Origin: Isoetes taiwanensis
Lineage: Eukaryota > Streptophyta > Lycopodiopsida > Isoetales > Isoetaceae
Reading direction: 5' to 3'
Assembly (NCBI GenBank): GCA_021234155.1
Contig: JAJEKV010000140.1
Location: 62,001 to 126,000, forward strand
Length of the DNA stretch: 64,000 nt
Of this stretch, positions 35,067 through 47,138 are shown in pieces. The position numbers were made by a program, and so were the translations under genes. The notes beneath the pieces were generated by a model that saw only the letters and a program-made list of their open reading frames with translations, had not been told where the DNA came from and made no database searches. Each line of letters opens with the position of its first letter. Within the stretch, counting starts at the first letter, position 1.

Positions 35067-36396
35067 AGGGCATAAGAAAGCCTAAGAAACGGAGTATCTC
35101 TTAAGAAAATTTCATACTAAACATGGTTACTTGGGCTAGATGGCAAGGGCAGAGCCACCGACTTCGTACTCAATATAGGAGTATTGATGGGAAAACAAAT
35201 TAAATGGATTAAACAGATAACAATGGATTCTGCCATGGAATTCTGCAATAATACAGGTTGATTTGCTCGCAAATTAGAAAACAAAACAGTAGATATACTA
35301 AAGCGAAGATCATGCTATTGGCCAGGGCAATCTTGGCCAGGAACGTACCTGCGAATCCTGAAGAGTAAAAGCCATAAACACTACTCAAAACATGGTATCT
35401 GCCGGAAGGAAAAAGGTACAAAAATTTAAAAACAGTTTTACTCTAAAATTAGATTCTGCCGGCCAAACAAATACAGGTAGCCATAGCCCCCTACGCTTCG
35501 CTTTGATCCGAAAGAGTCAGTCCGAAAAGAAACATACCCATGAACTAGAGTTTGTTAATTGGCTCAAATGATCATGGGAAGAACAACTTGGGATAGTTGT
35601 ATGAGGCAGTCATTACCGCCAGAGCCAGACCCTCTACTCCTTTGACTTTGAATTTTCTAAGATGTGGGGGAAAACTGATGATTCTTTGGCAGACACCACC
35701 TATACCCTTTGTTTCTAGCTATTAATCCAAATGTAACTACCTTTAAGTTTTTAAATATTGTTTTGGGTAATGTGTCGGGTTTAACTTAGTTTCTTGGTAT
35801 TACGAGGCATAAACCATACAGGGGTAAACTTCCTAATAAATTTCAAAATTATTTTGAAGCTGGTTATCAAAGCGAAGGACACATGAAGAAGAAAATTACG
35901 GTTAAAATTCTATTCTTTGTACATATATTTGTGTGTTGTTGAATTGTGTATTGTGCAATCTAACAAAAATGGTAACTCACAGATAAAAAAGAGAAAAAGA
36001 AAAATAGTGACTGCAAACAACAATGAGCTCGATCCGTATTCGGTCCAGGGCCATACCGAGCAACATGCAAAGTACATATTCAACTTTTGAAATATAGGAT
36101 ATGTATATTGAAATGCATCAAGAATTGCAATAATTATATATGGTGAAATTGATATATAGAGAATGTGACAAACTGAAGTCGCCATCAAATGCAATGGATA
36201 CAGAAGTACATAATAAGCAACATGAAATGGTGATGAAAAAAAAGGGCGTCCAAGGTGAGTCAAAATATTTCAATTCTAGTGTAGACCATCTTTAAATCTT
36301 TGTATGGTAATGAATTCTATTTTTTATTTATAATCTTTGATTAAGTTAGGTGATGTATTTTTGTTAATAGATATTAAAAGATCTCTCCTTTAATAG

Positions 36397-36837
36397 GCTG
36401 CCTCGACCAAATTCTGAACATCTTAGTGATGTTCAGATAGCCAAAATCCTTCAACATCGTGAGCGGCAAAGAAACTATGATGCTCGAAAAAAATTGAAGA
36501 TCGCTATAGTTCCAAAAACTGAGAAAGAAATGTATAATGAACTAAAGAGTGGCATTTTACCATTTGATCAAATGGCTATGCAGCAACAAATAAGAGCTTC
36601 AGATTCTCTAGCTCCAGTCTCATCAGATGATATGTCATCGTCTGATAAACCAAGCTCCATAGGGATCGTGATTGCAAATCAGATCCCTATGGAGCAAGAG
36701 ATTAAAGTCCCAAATCTTTCAACTCCCATCACATCAAGTGCACAGAATCACTGGCAAAACAAAATCGAGAAGATGCAGAATCATGTTAAACCTATAGACC
36801 ATGAACCGCTAAAGTGGACTAAAACATGTGAAACATG
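36397..36837 (+). pseudogene. Start of Helitron Rep gene, cut at the unit 2/unit 3 junction
   Basis: Nearly identical to the beginning of the fuller Rep gene at 42552 up to KTCETC, where LINE sequence starts. The open frame then runs on by chance into LINE sequence to 36949. Confidence 0.85.
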
Positions 36838-37809
36838 CTTTTCCCGAGGCACAGTGTCAAAAGCCTTGGCGAAGTCTATGAAGCAGCAATACAGATCTTG
36901 TCGATGGTTCATGTTGTCCTCAACCAGAGTCTGCATCGTGAAAATATGATGTATGGTTGAGTGCCCGCACTTCTGTTGTTTCTGCCCATCCTGTCAACTG
37001 CCGCTTGAGGATTCCGGCGAGGAGCTTTGCAAACACTAAGCTGATCATGATAGTCCGGTAATTGGCCGGGCAATGCGAGTCTCCTGCCTTGTAGATTGGG
37101 AGAACCCTGCTAGTGGTCCATTGGGGGAGGAAAACCTTCCCGCAATGTCTTGTTGAACATGCCTGGCCAAGACACCGGTGCCATGGATGGTCCTGCCCAC
37201 TTGAGTAACTCTGCCTGTATGCCATCAAGGTCTGGTGCTTTTTCATTGGCTAGACGTTGCAGCCCATGCGTTACCTCCGCCTCTATGATTTCTTGTACTG
37301 GGCCCTGCTGGGGGGGTAATGTTGCCCGTGCACCCTCAGGGTTGTAGAGCTACTTGTAGGTATTGCCTCCATCGCTCGAGTGATGTTTCCCCGTGGGCGT
37401 GACCGCCTCCCCGGCACTCTCCGCCAAAAGGTCCTGGGATGATGTTCCAGGAGGAAGAAAATTTCCTGTTGATGGGCCACAATGTACCTGGCCTTTCTAG
37501 CCTTAAGGAAAGTGCGGTATTGCTTGACTACATCCAAGCGTAGAGCAAGGTCTGTGACTTAGCGGAGCCAACGTTTGCGTTCTTTGCAGTCGGCATCGAA
37601 CCACTGGTTACGCGGAAAGGGTAGCTCTCGAGGTTTGCCGAGGGCGACTTCTACCGAACACCTCTCTGCAGCAGCCCCGAGCACATCAATGAGCCTGCTT
37701 GCCTGCTGTTCCAGCGTTGAGCATTGTGAGATGCTTGTCAGATCCTCTGTAAGTAACTGGGAGTAAGTAGGAGCGCGCTCATAGTCCAGTCTGAGCGATA
37801 TCACGGAAA
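36838..37809 (-). mobile_element. LINE 5' part, unit 3 copy
   Basis: Third copy of the LINE segment. It matches unit 1 closely, with local changes near 37160-37175 and 37370-37415. Confidence 0.85.
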
Positions 37810-39230
37810 CGAATCTATTGCATCAAACGAGGGACTTATTGCAGTTAACAATATCCTTATTCAGCACGGAACAACCACCGATGCATTTGGTCTTCCGGCA
37901 TTAACCACCACATCAAGGGACGTTCAAAATGAGCTCTCAAAATTTCCCAATTATGAAGAATACATGACTAAGACTTCCAACATGTTCCAAATCATGAACA
38001 AAAATCAATCAACCATCTACAACTACATCTCAAATCTCATCGACAGTAAACATTCTCCTAACCCAATCTTCATCTACGGTAAGGCAGGAGCTGACGAAAC
38101 ATATGTCCTAAAAGCCCTATGCCTTCGAATACAAGGATCAAGAAACATTGTGCTCCCATGTGCTATCACTGGACTAGCTTCATGTCTCTACCCTGGTGGT
38201 AGAACTGCACACTCCCTATTTCAAATCCCGGTCATCGAGAACAACGTTAATCTCCATTCGCTACTTGATCCACATTCTCCAATGGCACACCTAGTAAGCC
38301 AAACAACTGCTATTATATGAAATGAATTTCCCATGGCTAACCGAGCAGTCATAGAGGCAGTTGACGTGTTGCTTCAAAAATAACAAGAACGAATGCACCC
38401 TTTGGAGGAAAGCTATTTATAGCAAATAGAGACTTCGCACAAGTTGCACCAATCGTCAAAAAAGCAAGCAAGACAGCGACAATAAATGCTCCCATAATAT
38501 CGTCGCACTTATGGAACCACTTCCAAGTTCTCGAGCTTAATGAACCAATCAGAAATGCCGGAGATCTCGAACTCGTCTCTTTGGTCGATGTCGTTAGAGA
38601 AGGAACTTTACTCGAAAACGTGCCATTGACATTATTCAAAAGCACAAACCCACAAGAAGCAGTTGATTTTCTATACAACAAACAAATCGTCAAGGACCCC
38701 AGAAGCGTGTGAAAAAAGAGGAATCCAATCTCCTAAAAATATCCCTGTCGACGAATTCAACGACACAGTCATAGCGTGGACAGACTAACAGAAAACAACC
38801 AAACTATAGACGACCACCTAATGGCAACAACAGACTTTCTAAATGGCTACAGAGACCCATCATTGCCACAACACGAGCTTCGACTAAAGCCCATCCGTCC
38901 AAGTAAAATTACTCACAGGGGACCCACAACAAAGAGACAACATTCACCCCATATCGCGTGTTGACTTCTTCCGTCAGCCAGAAAAATGGCCATGGACAAT
39001 CCACCGACGCCAACTCCCACTACGACCTGCGTATTCAACAACGTTCAATAACTGCCTAGGGCTCACACTCGAAGATTGTGATTGACTTGCATAGTGAAGT
39101 CTTCGCACATGGACAACTTTACACAGCACTCACCCGCATACGAAAAAGAGAAGATGTCCTAATTCTTCTAGACAAAGACAATAAGACAAAGACTATAACC
39201 AACGTCGTCTACAAGGAGCTCCTCCCATGA
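37810..39230 (+). pseudogene. Helitron helicase relic, unit 3
   Basis: It shares the GADET Walker A and the Walker B TGA (38318-38320). Motif III is damaged as in unit 1 (GACTTCGCACAAG instead of GACTTCAGACAAG at about 38430), while the following 250 bp match unit 2. Confidence 0.8.
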
Positions 39231-39299
39231 CTAAGGTGCGTAATTCTCCCTCAAAAAAAAAAAGGGAGAGAAAAAAAAATCCATTCGCTTCAATGCCGA

Positions 39300-39402
39300 T
39301 GATAGATGTAGAGCACCGGGTCCCCTACAGAACCGATGCTCCCTCTACACCGTGGGCAACACGCCCGTGGAGTAACCTGGGTTCGATTCCCAGGGGCGCG
39401 CA
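39300..39402 (+). other. Hairpin plus T-arm-like element, unit 3
   Basis: The T-arm-like sequence is unchanged (about 39375-39393). The first stem is shortened by small indels (GATGTAGAGCACCGGG). Confidence 0.6.
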
Positions 39403-40806
39403 AAATCATTATCATATCATACTATGCATACCTCCCTATTATTCTATCCGTTGAACACGATGTACTCATACACATACCATAACAAAAGCGCTCGCAAATC
39501 TTGTAATATATCCTTCCTAAATATATGATTACTAGAATTTTTTTTTTTTTTTTTTTTTGAATTACTTGACTTTTTGAATGCATTTTTTTCGAACTTCCCG
39601 AGTGCATCTAATCACAAACTCTCGCTGTCTTGGTTTTCAGCTAAAAGTAGCCACAGCAAACCCTGGGATTAATACATCACTTGCCCACGCTAAGGTGTTG
39701 CCCTACTCTGTGCCGCACCTGCCGCCGTGCTACACCTAGATAGCTCAAACAAAAACCCCAGTCGGCCTACGTATTTGCAGCTCTCTAGACCGGGAACAGC
39801 TAGAAGAGGCAAAAAACACAAAACACCCAGGTATGTTTTCAAGGAAACTGCTTTCTGTATGCTATTAGCGAATTTGCAAATAGCTTCTTACTAGAGCTTT
39901 CGGCAAAATTTCTGGCCCGAAATATATATTTTGCAAGATGAAATTGATTCTACAGAGTTGAGCCTAACGTGCCGACAAATTTAGCTCCCTTGCTTTTTTT
40001 GCTCGAGCAAAAAGAGAAAAACCCAGATCCATGTTGTGGCCAAAAACCCTTTTAGTGGGCTGCGATTGAGAAAACCCATCAAATAGAACAACGATTGAAT
40101 CAAATACTGGGAAAAGAGATGCAGCAAGCGCAAAAAAGAGATTGATTCACAAAGCCAGAAAAGGGAACCCAAAAAGCGGATGCAATTTCTTTCTCTTGCC
40201 ATCTGAAGAGAGAGTTTTGCAAATTACCATTGCAAATCTGTGGATTGAGAGCCTAATTTGCACCAGAACTTAAAATCTGAGAATTTCCTATCGGCCAACA
40301 TCTATTAATCAACAGGGAAAAAAAATAAACATGCTATCCAAGCCTTTTGTTCAAGATGTGCTCTTTGTTGTGTTCTCAGGCTTCCCTTATACGCCTCTAT
40401 CCTATTGAACAAAATTAGTTTCTTTATGCCCTCAACTCTCTTCACGATTCCTAAAATCTTCCCAAAAATTAATAGACTTTGGAAATAAGTTCTTAGCGGA
40501 ATTGCCGGGGGCTTCCTAATCGTTTTCCGTGATTCAAATAGAGCTTTTGTTTATAAATTGATGATTGGTAAAGCTAACGAAGTTCCTTAAGACAAATAAG
40601 CTTTTCGAGGGGGGGTTAAGCGTAATAATTTTTAGCTCAAAATACATGAAATTCAGTTAGTAGCCTACGTGATTCTTTGGTTGATAGTGAGACAGTGCAT
40701 CACGTAATGTTGCCAATGAGCTTTTGTTGTCATGTTCCTTGCTGGCCTAATGAAAGAGCTAAGGGAAAAATTATTGCCCTTTCATTTTGACGCAATTGTG
40801 ATGAAG

Positions 40807-41228
40807 CTAAGAAATATCTTGAGCAATACCCAGAGCAATCCGGTATCTAACATCCCAATCTAAGAGTTCGCATTTGGGATGATGAATGTGATCCCGCAGG
40901 TTGGACATATAATCATAAGGCAACAAATTGATCCCGTTGTGTGAACAAAAACCAATTAACTTGACCAAATTTCTATGCCGGATCTTCCCCAGAGTGCTCA
41001 CTTCTCGCACATAAACTTTTATCTTTTGTTGGGTCCTCGGCATTCAGCGCAATTACCTTCTTCACAGCGAGCATTTTTCCTTAAGGAAGAATACCTTTAT
41101 AAACTACTACAAATCCACCTGATCCGATCACATTTTCTTCGCTTGATCCATCTGTGGTCTGCATAACCTGACTGAATGTTAATTGCCCCAGCAATTCTTC
41201 ACCTCTGTTTCTGAATCCAGCATAAGCC
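40807..41228 (-). pseudogene. LRR receptor-like kinase N-lobe relic, unit 3
   Basis: The kinase piece is the same, here with both the canonical STLGKIRHRNLVKL and the full LDWDVRYRIALGIAQ reading. This makes it the best-preserved hinge region of the three, but the TAA after the Gly-rich loop and the frameshift before VREVST remain. Confidence 0.75.
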
Positions 41229-42551
41229 AGGGCATAAGAAAGCCTAAGAAACGGAGTATCTCTTAAGAAAATTTCATACTAAACATGGTTACTTGGGCTA
41301 GATGGCAAGGGCAGAGCCACCGACTTCGTACTCAATATAGGAGTATTGATGGGAAAACAAATTAAATGGATTAAACAGATAACAATGGATTCTGCCATGG
41401 AATTCTGCAATAATACAGGTTGATTTGCTCGCAAATTAGAAAACAAAACAGTAGATATACTAAAGCGAAGATCATGCTATTGGCCAGGGCAATCTTGGCC
41501 AGGAACGTACCTGCGAATCCTGAAGAGTAAAAGCCATAAACACTACTCAAAACATGGTATCTGCCGGAAGGAAAAAGGTACAAAAATTTAAAAACACAGT
41601 TTTACTCTAAAATTCGTTACCGGCCAAACAAATACAGGCGCCATAGCCCTGCTTCTGCTTTGATCCAGAAAGAGCTGTCCGAAAAAGAAACATACCCATG
41701 AACTAGAGTTTGTTAATTGGCTCAAATGATCATGGGAAGAACAACTTGGGATAGTTGTATGAGGCAGTCATTACCGCCAGAGCCAGACCCTCTACTCCTT
41801 TGACTTTGAATTTTCTAAGATGTGGGGGAAAACTGATGATTCTTTGGCAGACACCACCTATACCCTTTGTTTCTAGCTATTAATCCAAATGTAACTACCT
41901 TTAAGTTTTTTAAATATTGTTTTGGGTACGTATCAGGTTTAACTTAGTTTCTTGGTATTACAGAGGCATAAACCATACAGGGTAAACTTCCCGAATAAAT
42001 TTCAAAATTATTTTGAAGCTGGTTATCAAAGCGAAGGACACATGAAGAAGAAAATTACGGTTAAAATTCTATTCTTTGTACATATATTTGTGTGTTGTTG
42101 AATTGTGTATTGTGCAATCTAACAAAAATGGTAACTCACAGATAAAAAAGAGAAAAGAAAAAATAGTGACTGCAAACAACAATGAGCTCGATCCGTGTAC
42201 TGGTCCAGGCCATACCGAGCAACATGCAAAGTACATATTCAACTTTTGAAATATAGGATATGTATATTGAAATGCATCAAGAATTGCAATAATTATATAT
42301 GGTGAAATTGATATATAGAGAATGTGACAAACTGAAGTCGCCATCAAATGCAATGGATACGTATACATAATAAGCAACATGAAATGGTGATGAAAAAAAA
42401 GGGTCCAAGGTGAGTCAAAATATTTCAATTCTAGTGTAGACCATCTTTAAATCTTTGTATGGTAATGAATTCTATTTTTTATTTATAATCTTTGATTAAG
42501 TTAGGTGATGTATTTTTGTTAATAGATATTAAAAGATCTCTCCTTTAATAG

Positions 42552-45500
42552 GCTGCCTCGACCAAATTCTGAACATCTTAGTGATGTTCAGATAGCCAAA
42601 ATCCTTCAACATCGTGAGCGGCAAAGAAACTATGATGCTCGAAAAAAATTGAAGATCGCTATAGTTCCAAAAACTGAGAAAGAAATGTATAATGAACTAA
42701 AGAGTGGCATTTTACCATTTGATCAAATGGCTATGCAGCAACAAATAAGAGCTTCAGATTCTCTAGCTCCAGTCTCATCAGATGATATGTCATCGTCTGA
42801 TAAACCAAGCTCCATAGGGATCGTGATTGCAAATCAGATCCCTATGGAGCAAGAGATTAAAGTCCCAAATCTTTCAACTCCCATCACATCAAGTGCACAG
42901 AATCACTGGCAAAACAAAATCGAGAAGATGCAGAATCATGTTAAACCTATAGACCATGAACCGCTAAAGTGGACTAAAACATGTGAAACATGTCACATCC
43001 AACTCCTAAACAATGAGAGCCCAAGTTTCTGTTGTAATAACGGACGCCGTTTACTTCCACCACTTGAACGTCTTCCAGACCAACTGGAGGAGTTATACTC
43101 CATGCACAAATTTGCAACAAACTCACGAGTGATCAATAATTTGTTCTGCTTCACTGCACTTGGTGTTAAAGGCGACTTTGTCACCCTAAAAACTCCTTCG
43201 GCTCTTGCTATCATGGGCCGAACATATCATCGTCTTCTATCTGCAAATGAGCCAAATAGCACTTTACATTGGTATATATATGACGATGCATGCCGATATG
43301 CAATTGCTACTGATAGACACATACCAGCTACTTGGATTACACAAGTTGCTGCAACTCTGGATGCTATTAATCCATACATTAAGGAATTGCAAACAGTCAA
43401 GGAATTAAATGCCTCGCCTGCAACACTCACGCTTGCAGACTCGACATCATTAGATGAAATCGCCAGTATAATGCATGCCAACGACAGTATCACGATCAAA
43501 CCTAGAACTGCAGCAATTTGGATGCGAAGTGACCATAAACCGGTGTTCATTAGTATCTTCGACCCTACATATGAAACACTGCAATATCCATTATTTTTTC
43601 CACACGGAACGTTAGGATGGCATCCACATAATGAATATAAAATGTCTCAAATAGACTGGTATCGAACTAGGCTATTACATGAACCACGTTTCTCACTATT
43701 GGGCAGACTTTGCAACGGATATCTCGTGGATATGTATTCAAGAGTGGAAGAGGAACGACTCAATTATATTGCGACAGAAGGTTACAGACACAATTTAACC
43801 CAACACGAAGAAGACTTCATCGATGACGATGACGAGGGTACTCGACGTGGAATACTGCCAGCTTCCTTTTTAGGCTGTAAACGATGGTGCACAGTGCAAG
43901 TAGCCGATGCGCTCGCACTTGCAAGAGTAAAAGGAAGACCAACCTTATTTATAACTATGACCACTAATCCTATCTGGCCATAAATGAAGTCCAAATTGAT
44001 GCCTAGACAAAATGCATCAGATGTCCCAATCATTGTCGTTTGAGCGTGCCATGAACGAGTGCAACAAACAAAAAGCATCATCCGTAGATTTTTTGGTCCG
44101 CTGTTTTACATGATGCATGTCATTGAATTTCAAAAACGCGGCCTTCCACATGCGCATATTGTTGTCAAAACTGAATATGATATTCCTGTCAACATGATTG
44201 ATCAACTCATTTTGCGCTGAACTACCAACAGATCCAGTATTGCGAGCGCAAGTTGAAAAATATATGATTCATAGGCATACAAAGTGATGCCTAAAAGAGA
44301 ATAATAGATGTTGTTATCATTATCCAAAGCCTATAAATCCAACAACATACATAGACGAAAAAGGATATGTCCAATATAGAAGGTGGACAGAGGACGACGT
44401 AAATGTTGTTCCATATATTCCATTCTTACTACATGAAATGGATTGCCACATATATGCAGATATTGCATTGACAGTCCATATATTTGCATATCTTTATGGG
44501 TACATCTATAAGGGTCTTGATACCACTCGCTTTCACATTGATGTTGACCATAAATCATCATCGTCAACACAAGCTACACCTAATATAACACCTCAGTCCA
44601 CAAATCAACCCAATAAAACTCAGCCACAACGAAAAAACGAAGTTCAAGACTACATCTCTGCACATTATCTGTCATCCATGGAAGCAGGGTGGAGAATCAT
44701 GTCGTACCATATGACTGAAAAACATCCATCGGTCAAGTGTCTCCCTTTACATCTCAAGGGACAAAACAGACCACAGTTCGGAAAAACGTCCACAGCAAAT
44801 ATTGGAATTTCCGCATTGGATAGGTACTTTTTGCGTCCACTCACGCCTGAATTCGATTCCATCACCTACATCGACTACACCGAGCATTATACGTTTACTA
44901 GTTATAAGCCCAACACCATATTACAATCATCCGATCAACTCGAGCAAGAATATCCAGGCGCAACACGAAATGTTGTGCATGAATGATCAAGGGGAGAACT
45001 CATCTGCAGGATACGTCTACTACTCCCAAAGGTTGGAGAGCCATTCTACTTAAGAAGCATCCTTCTCCACAAACCAGGACGTTCTTGGGAAGAGCTCAAA
45101 GTCCATGATGGGCAACACTATGAGACCTATCAAGAAATTGCTCAGGCTATGGGCATAATTGCACTGGCAACTGAAGCAATCAAGACAATGGAAGAAGCAA
45201 TATCATGTCTCCAAACTCCATCACAACTTAGATTTCTATTTACACTTCTCATACTCGATGGTGGACCAGCCTTACAGCTATGGGAAACTTTCCAACAACA
45301 AATGACAACTGACTTCTTCGACCAATATCAAGGAGATGAGGCTACTGCCACCAATGAAGCCCTCCTGGCCATCAATAATATCTTAGTACAACATGCGACC
45401 AACACTGCAGCATTCGGTCTATCCATTTGTCATGTATCATGCAGAGAAATTCAAAACGAGCTCGCAAAATTCCCGCATGACGAAGAATATCTTGCCAAAA

Positions 45501-46858
45501 GCTCAATCATGTTTCAGAACATGAAGTCAAACCAAACATCTGTCTACATCGAAATGCAGAACCTTCTCCACAACAGGCGACAACTCAAGCCACTTTTCAT
45601 CTATGGTAAAGCAGGCACAGGAAAGACATATGTGCTTAATGCGTTCTCACTATACATAAGAGGACTAAAACAAATAGTTTTACTGTGTGCAACAACAGCA
45701 CTAGCATCATTACTATATCCTGGTGGAAGAACCGCACATTCACTCTTTCAAATACCTGTAGTAGAAAACAATATCAACCTGCATTCTCTACTTGATCCGC
45801 ACTCGGCAAGAGCATTGCTCATTAAAGAATCAAGAGCTATTATATGGGATGAATTCCCAATGGCAAATAGAGCAGTTATAGAAGCAGTTGACATACTCTT
45901 ACGAACGATCACAGACACAGATCTACCTTTTGGAGGAAGGATATTTGCACCCATCGTAAAAAAAGCAGGAAAGACTGCGACAATAAATGCGTCCATCATA
46001 TCCTCGTCTCTATGGAACCATCTCGAAATACTACAACTTAATGAACCAATAAGAAATGCTGCAGATACCGAACTCATACGTTTCGTCGATGCCATTGGTG
46101 AAGGCGACCTGCTAGAAAACATTCCATTAACGCTATTCAAAACAACTATCACCATCCAAGATGCCATCGAGTTCCTCTACAATCAAGACATACTAAGCAA
46201 ACCTGAGCTTTGCGAAAAAAGAGCCTTCTTATCTCCGAAAAATATCACTGTCGACGCATTTAATAATTGCATCCTACAAATGCTTCCAGGATGTCCAAAA
46301 TTCTACTTCAGTGTCGACAGACTTACAGAGAATGATCAAGTTATAGAAGATCATCCAATGGAAACAACGGACTTCCTCAATGGTTACAAACACCCAGCAC
46401 TTCCTCAACACGAACTTCAACTAAAACCGAACACGATATGCCACTTGACAAAGACACTTGACAGAGACAGAGGATTAGTAAAAAATGCGAGAGTAATGGT
46501 ATGTTCAACACGTAATAGATTTGTCACTATCAAGCTGCTTACAGATGACCCACAACATCATGGAAACATTCATCCTATTTCCCGAGTCGATTTTTTCACT
46601 CCACCAGATGATCGACCATGGACAATTCATAGACGACAGCTGCCATTGCGTCCAACATATTCAACGAGGTTCAATAGTTGTTTAGGACTCACACTCGACA
46701 AAATAGTCTTGGATCTACGAACCGAAGTTTTCGCACATGGACAACTGTACGCAGCACTGACACGTGTACGAAGAAAGGAGGACGTACTAATCCTGCTAAA
46801 TGCCAGTAACCTAACACAAACTACAACGAATGTCGTCTACAAAGAACTCTTGCCATAA
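42552..46858 (+). mobile_element. Helitron RepHel transposase gene, nearly complete but broken
   Basis: Helitrons move by rolling-circle replication using a fused HUH endonuclease (Rep) and Pif1-type helicase. Reading starts at 42552 after TAATAG|. The Helitron N-terminal domain follows (FLGCKRWCTVQVADALALAR), then the catalytic EFQKRGLPHAHI with His-Ala-His at 44149-44157 and a Tyr-rich YLYGYIYKG block at about 44485. ISAHYLSSMEAGWRI then leads to the helicase. Lesions: TAA at 43981, TGA at 44041, a 1-base frameshift near 44215, TGA at 44285 and TGA at 44984. Several fit C-to-T change of CGA or TGG codons. Upstream of 42992 the gene is shared with the tandem units. No Helitron 5' TC end is identified. 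Confidence 0.85.
45149..46858 (+). CDS. Helitron Pif1-like helicase part, open 569-codon frame
   Basis: This is the longest open part of the RepHel gene and is in frame with the Rep part that ends in TGA at 44984. The frame is open from 44987; the first ATG is at 45149. Walker A GKAGTGKT is at residues 153-160 and Walker B IIWDEFP at about 231-237. The C-terminal helicase motifs FNSCLGLTLDKI and HGQLYAALTRVRRKEDV are intact. Motif III is missing: GGRIF joins directly to APIVKK, while the array copies have AAGDFRQV in between. This fits an in-frame deletion of about 27 bp at 45946/45947. The helicase is therefore probably inactive despite the open frame. Confidence 0.85.
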   Translation: MGIIALATEAIKTMEEAISCLQTPSQLRFLFTLLILDGGPALQLWETFQQQMTTDFFDQYQGDEATATNEALLAINNILVQHATNTAAFGLSICHVSCREIQNELAKFPHDEEYLAKSSIMFQNMKSNQTSVYIEMQNLLHNRRQLKPLFIYGKAGTGKTYVLNAFSLYIRGLKQIVLLCATTALASLLYPGGRTAHSLFQIPVVENNINLHSLLDPHSARALLIKESRAIIWDEFPMANRAVIEAVDILLRTITDTDLPFGGRIFAPIVKKAGKTATINASIISSSLWNHLEILQLNEPIRNAADTELIRFVDAIGEGDLLENIPLTLFKTTITIQDAIEFLYNQDILSKPELCEKRAFLSPKNITVDAFNNCILQMLPGCPKFYFSVDRLTENDQVIEDHPMETTDFLNGYKHPALPQHELQLKPNTICHLTKTLDRDRGLVKNARVMVCSTRNRFVTIKLLTDDPQHHGNIHPISRVDFFTPPDDRPWTIHRRQLPLRPTYSTRFNSCLGLTLDKIVLDLRTEVFAHGQLYAALTRVRRKEDVLILLNASNLTQTTTNVVYKELLP

Positions 46859-46898
46859 ATCAGGTGCGTACAAAAAAAAAAACATTTCATTCACGCCG

Positions 46899-46990
46899 AC
46901 GATGTAGACGGAGCACCGGCATCGATGCCCCCTCTACATCGTGGGCCCCGCACCATCGGTTGTATCTGGGTTCGACTCCCAGAGGTGCAA
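46899..46990 (+). other. Hairpin plus T-arm-like element after the fuller helicase
   Basis: ACGATGTAGA (46899-46908) pairs perfectly with TCTACATCGT (46933-46942). Inside the loop sits a second perfect palindrome, GGCATCGATGCC. CTGGG-TTCGACT-CCCAG follows at about 46967-46983, a T-arm/B-box match. The same order and local wording (GATGTAGACGGAGCACCGG) occur after the diverged helicases in the array, so the element belongs to the Helitron 3' region rather than being a chance palindrome. Confidence 0.65.
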
Positions 46991-47138
46991 CAAGAACTTA
47001 ATAAAAACGCACGACGCCCTCAAACTCATGTATATACCTATCTGCCATAACGAAAAGAGAGATGCTCCGCCAGCGCTAAATTCTTGTATAAGATAAGATA
47101 AACTCATAACGCATTTTAGTAGCTTTCCGTAATTTTAA

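Larger units (their letters stand above)
24530..42992. repeat. Three head-to-tail copies of a unit of about 6.15 kb
   Basis: The sequence beginning CTTTTCCCGAGGCACAGTG occurs at 24530, 30686 and 36838, giving units of 6156, 6152 and 6155 bp. Left of unit 1 the LINE simply continues (CCCACAG|CTTTTCCC). At the inner junctions the same site is preceded by AAACATG from the Helitron Rep gene. Right of unit 3 the Rep gene continues normally (AAACATG|TCACATCC). So one segment, from inside the LINE to inside Rep, is present three times, with at most 1 bp (G) of homology at the breakpoint. Copies are nearly identical apart from many small changes. Each unit contains LINE 5' part, helicase relic, hairpin element, kinase relic and Rep start. 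Confidence 0.9.

Noticed and set aside
45748-46167. Minus-strand 139-residue frame
   Set aside because: Antisense shadow of the Helitron helicase, whose motifs are clear on the plus strand.
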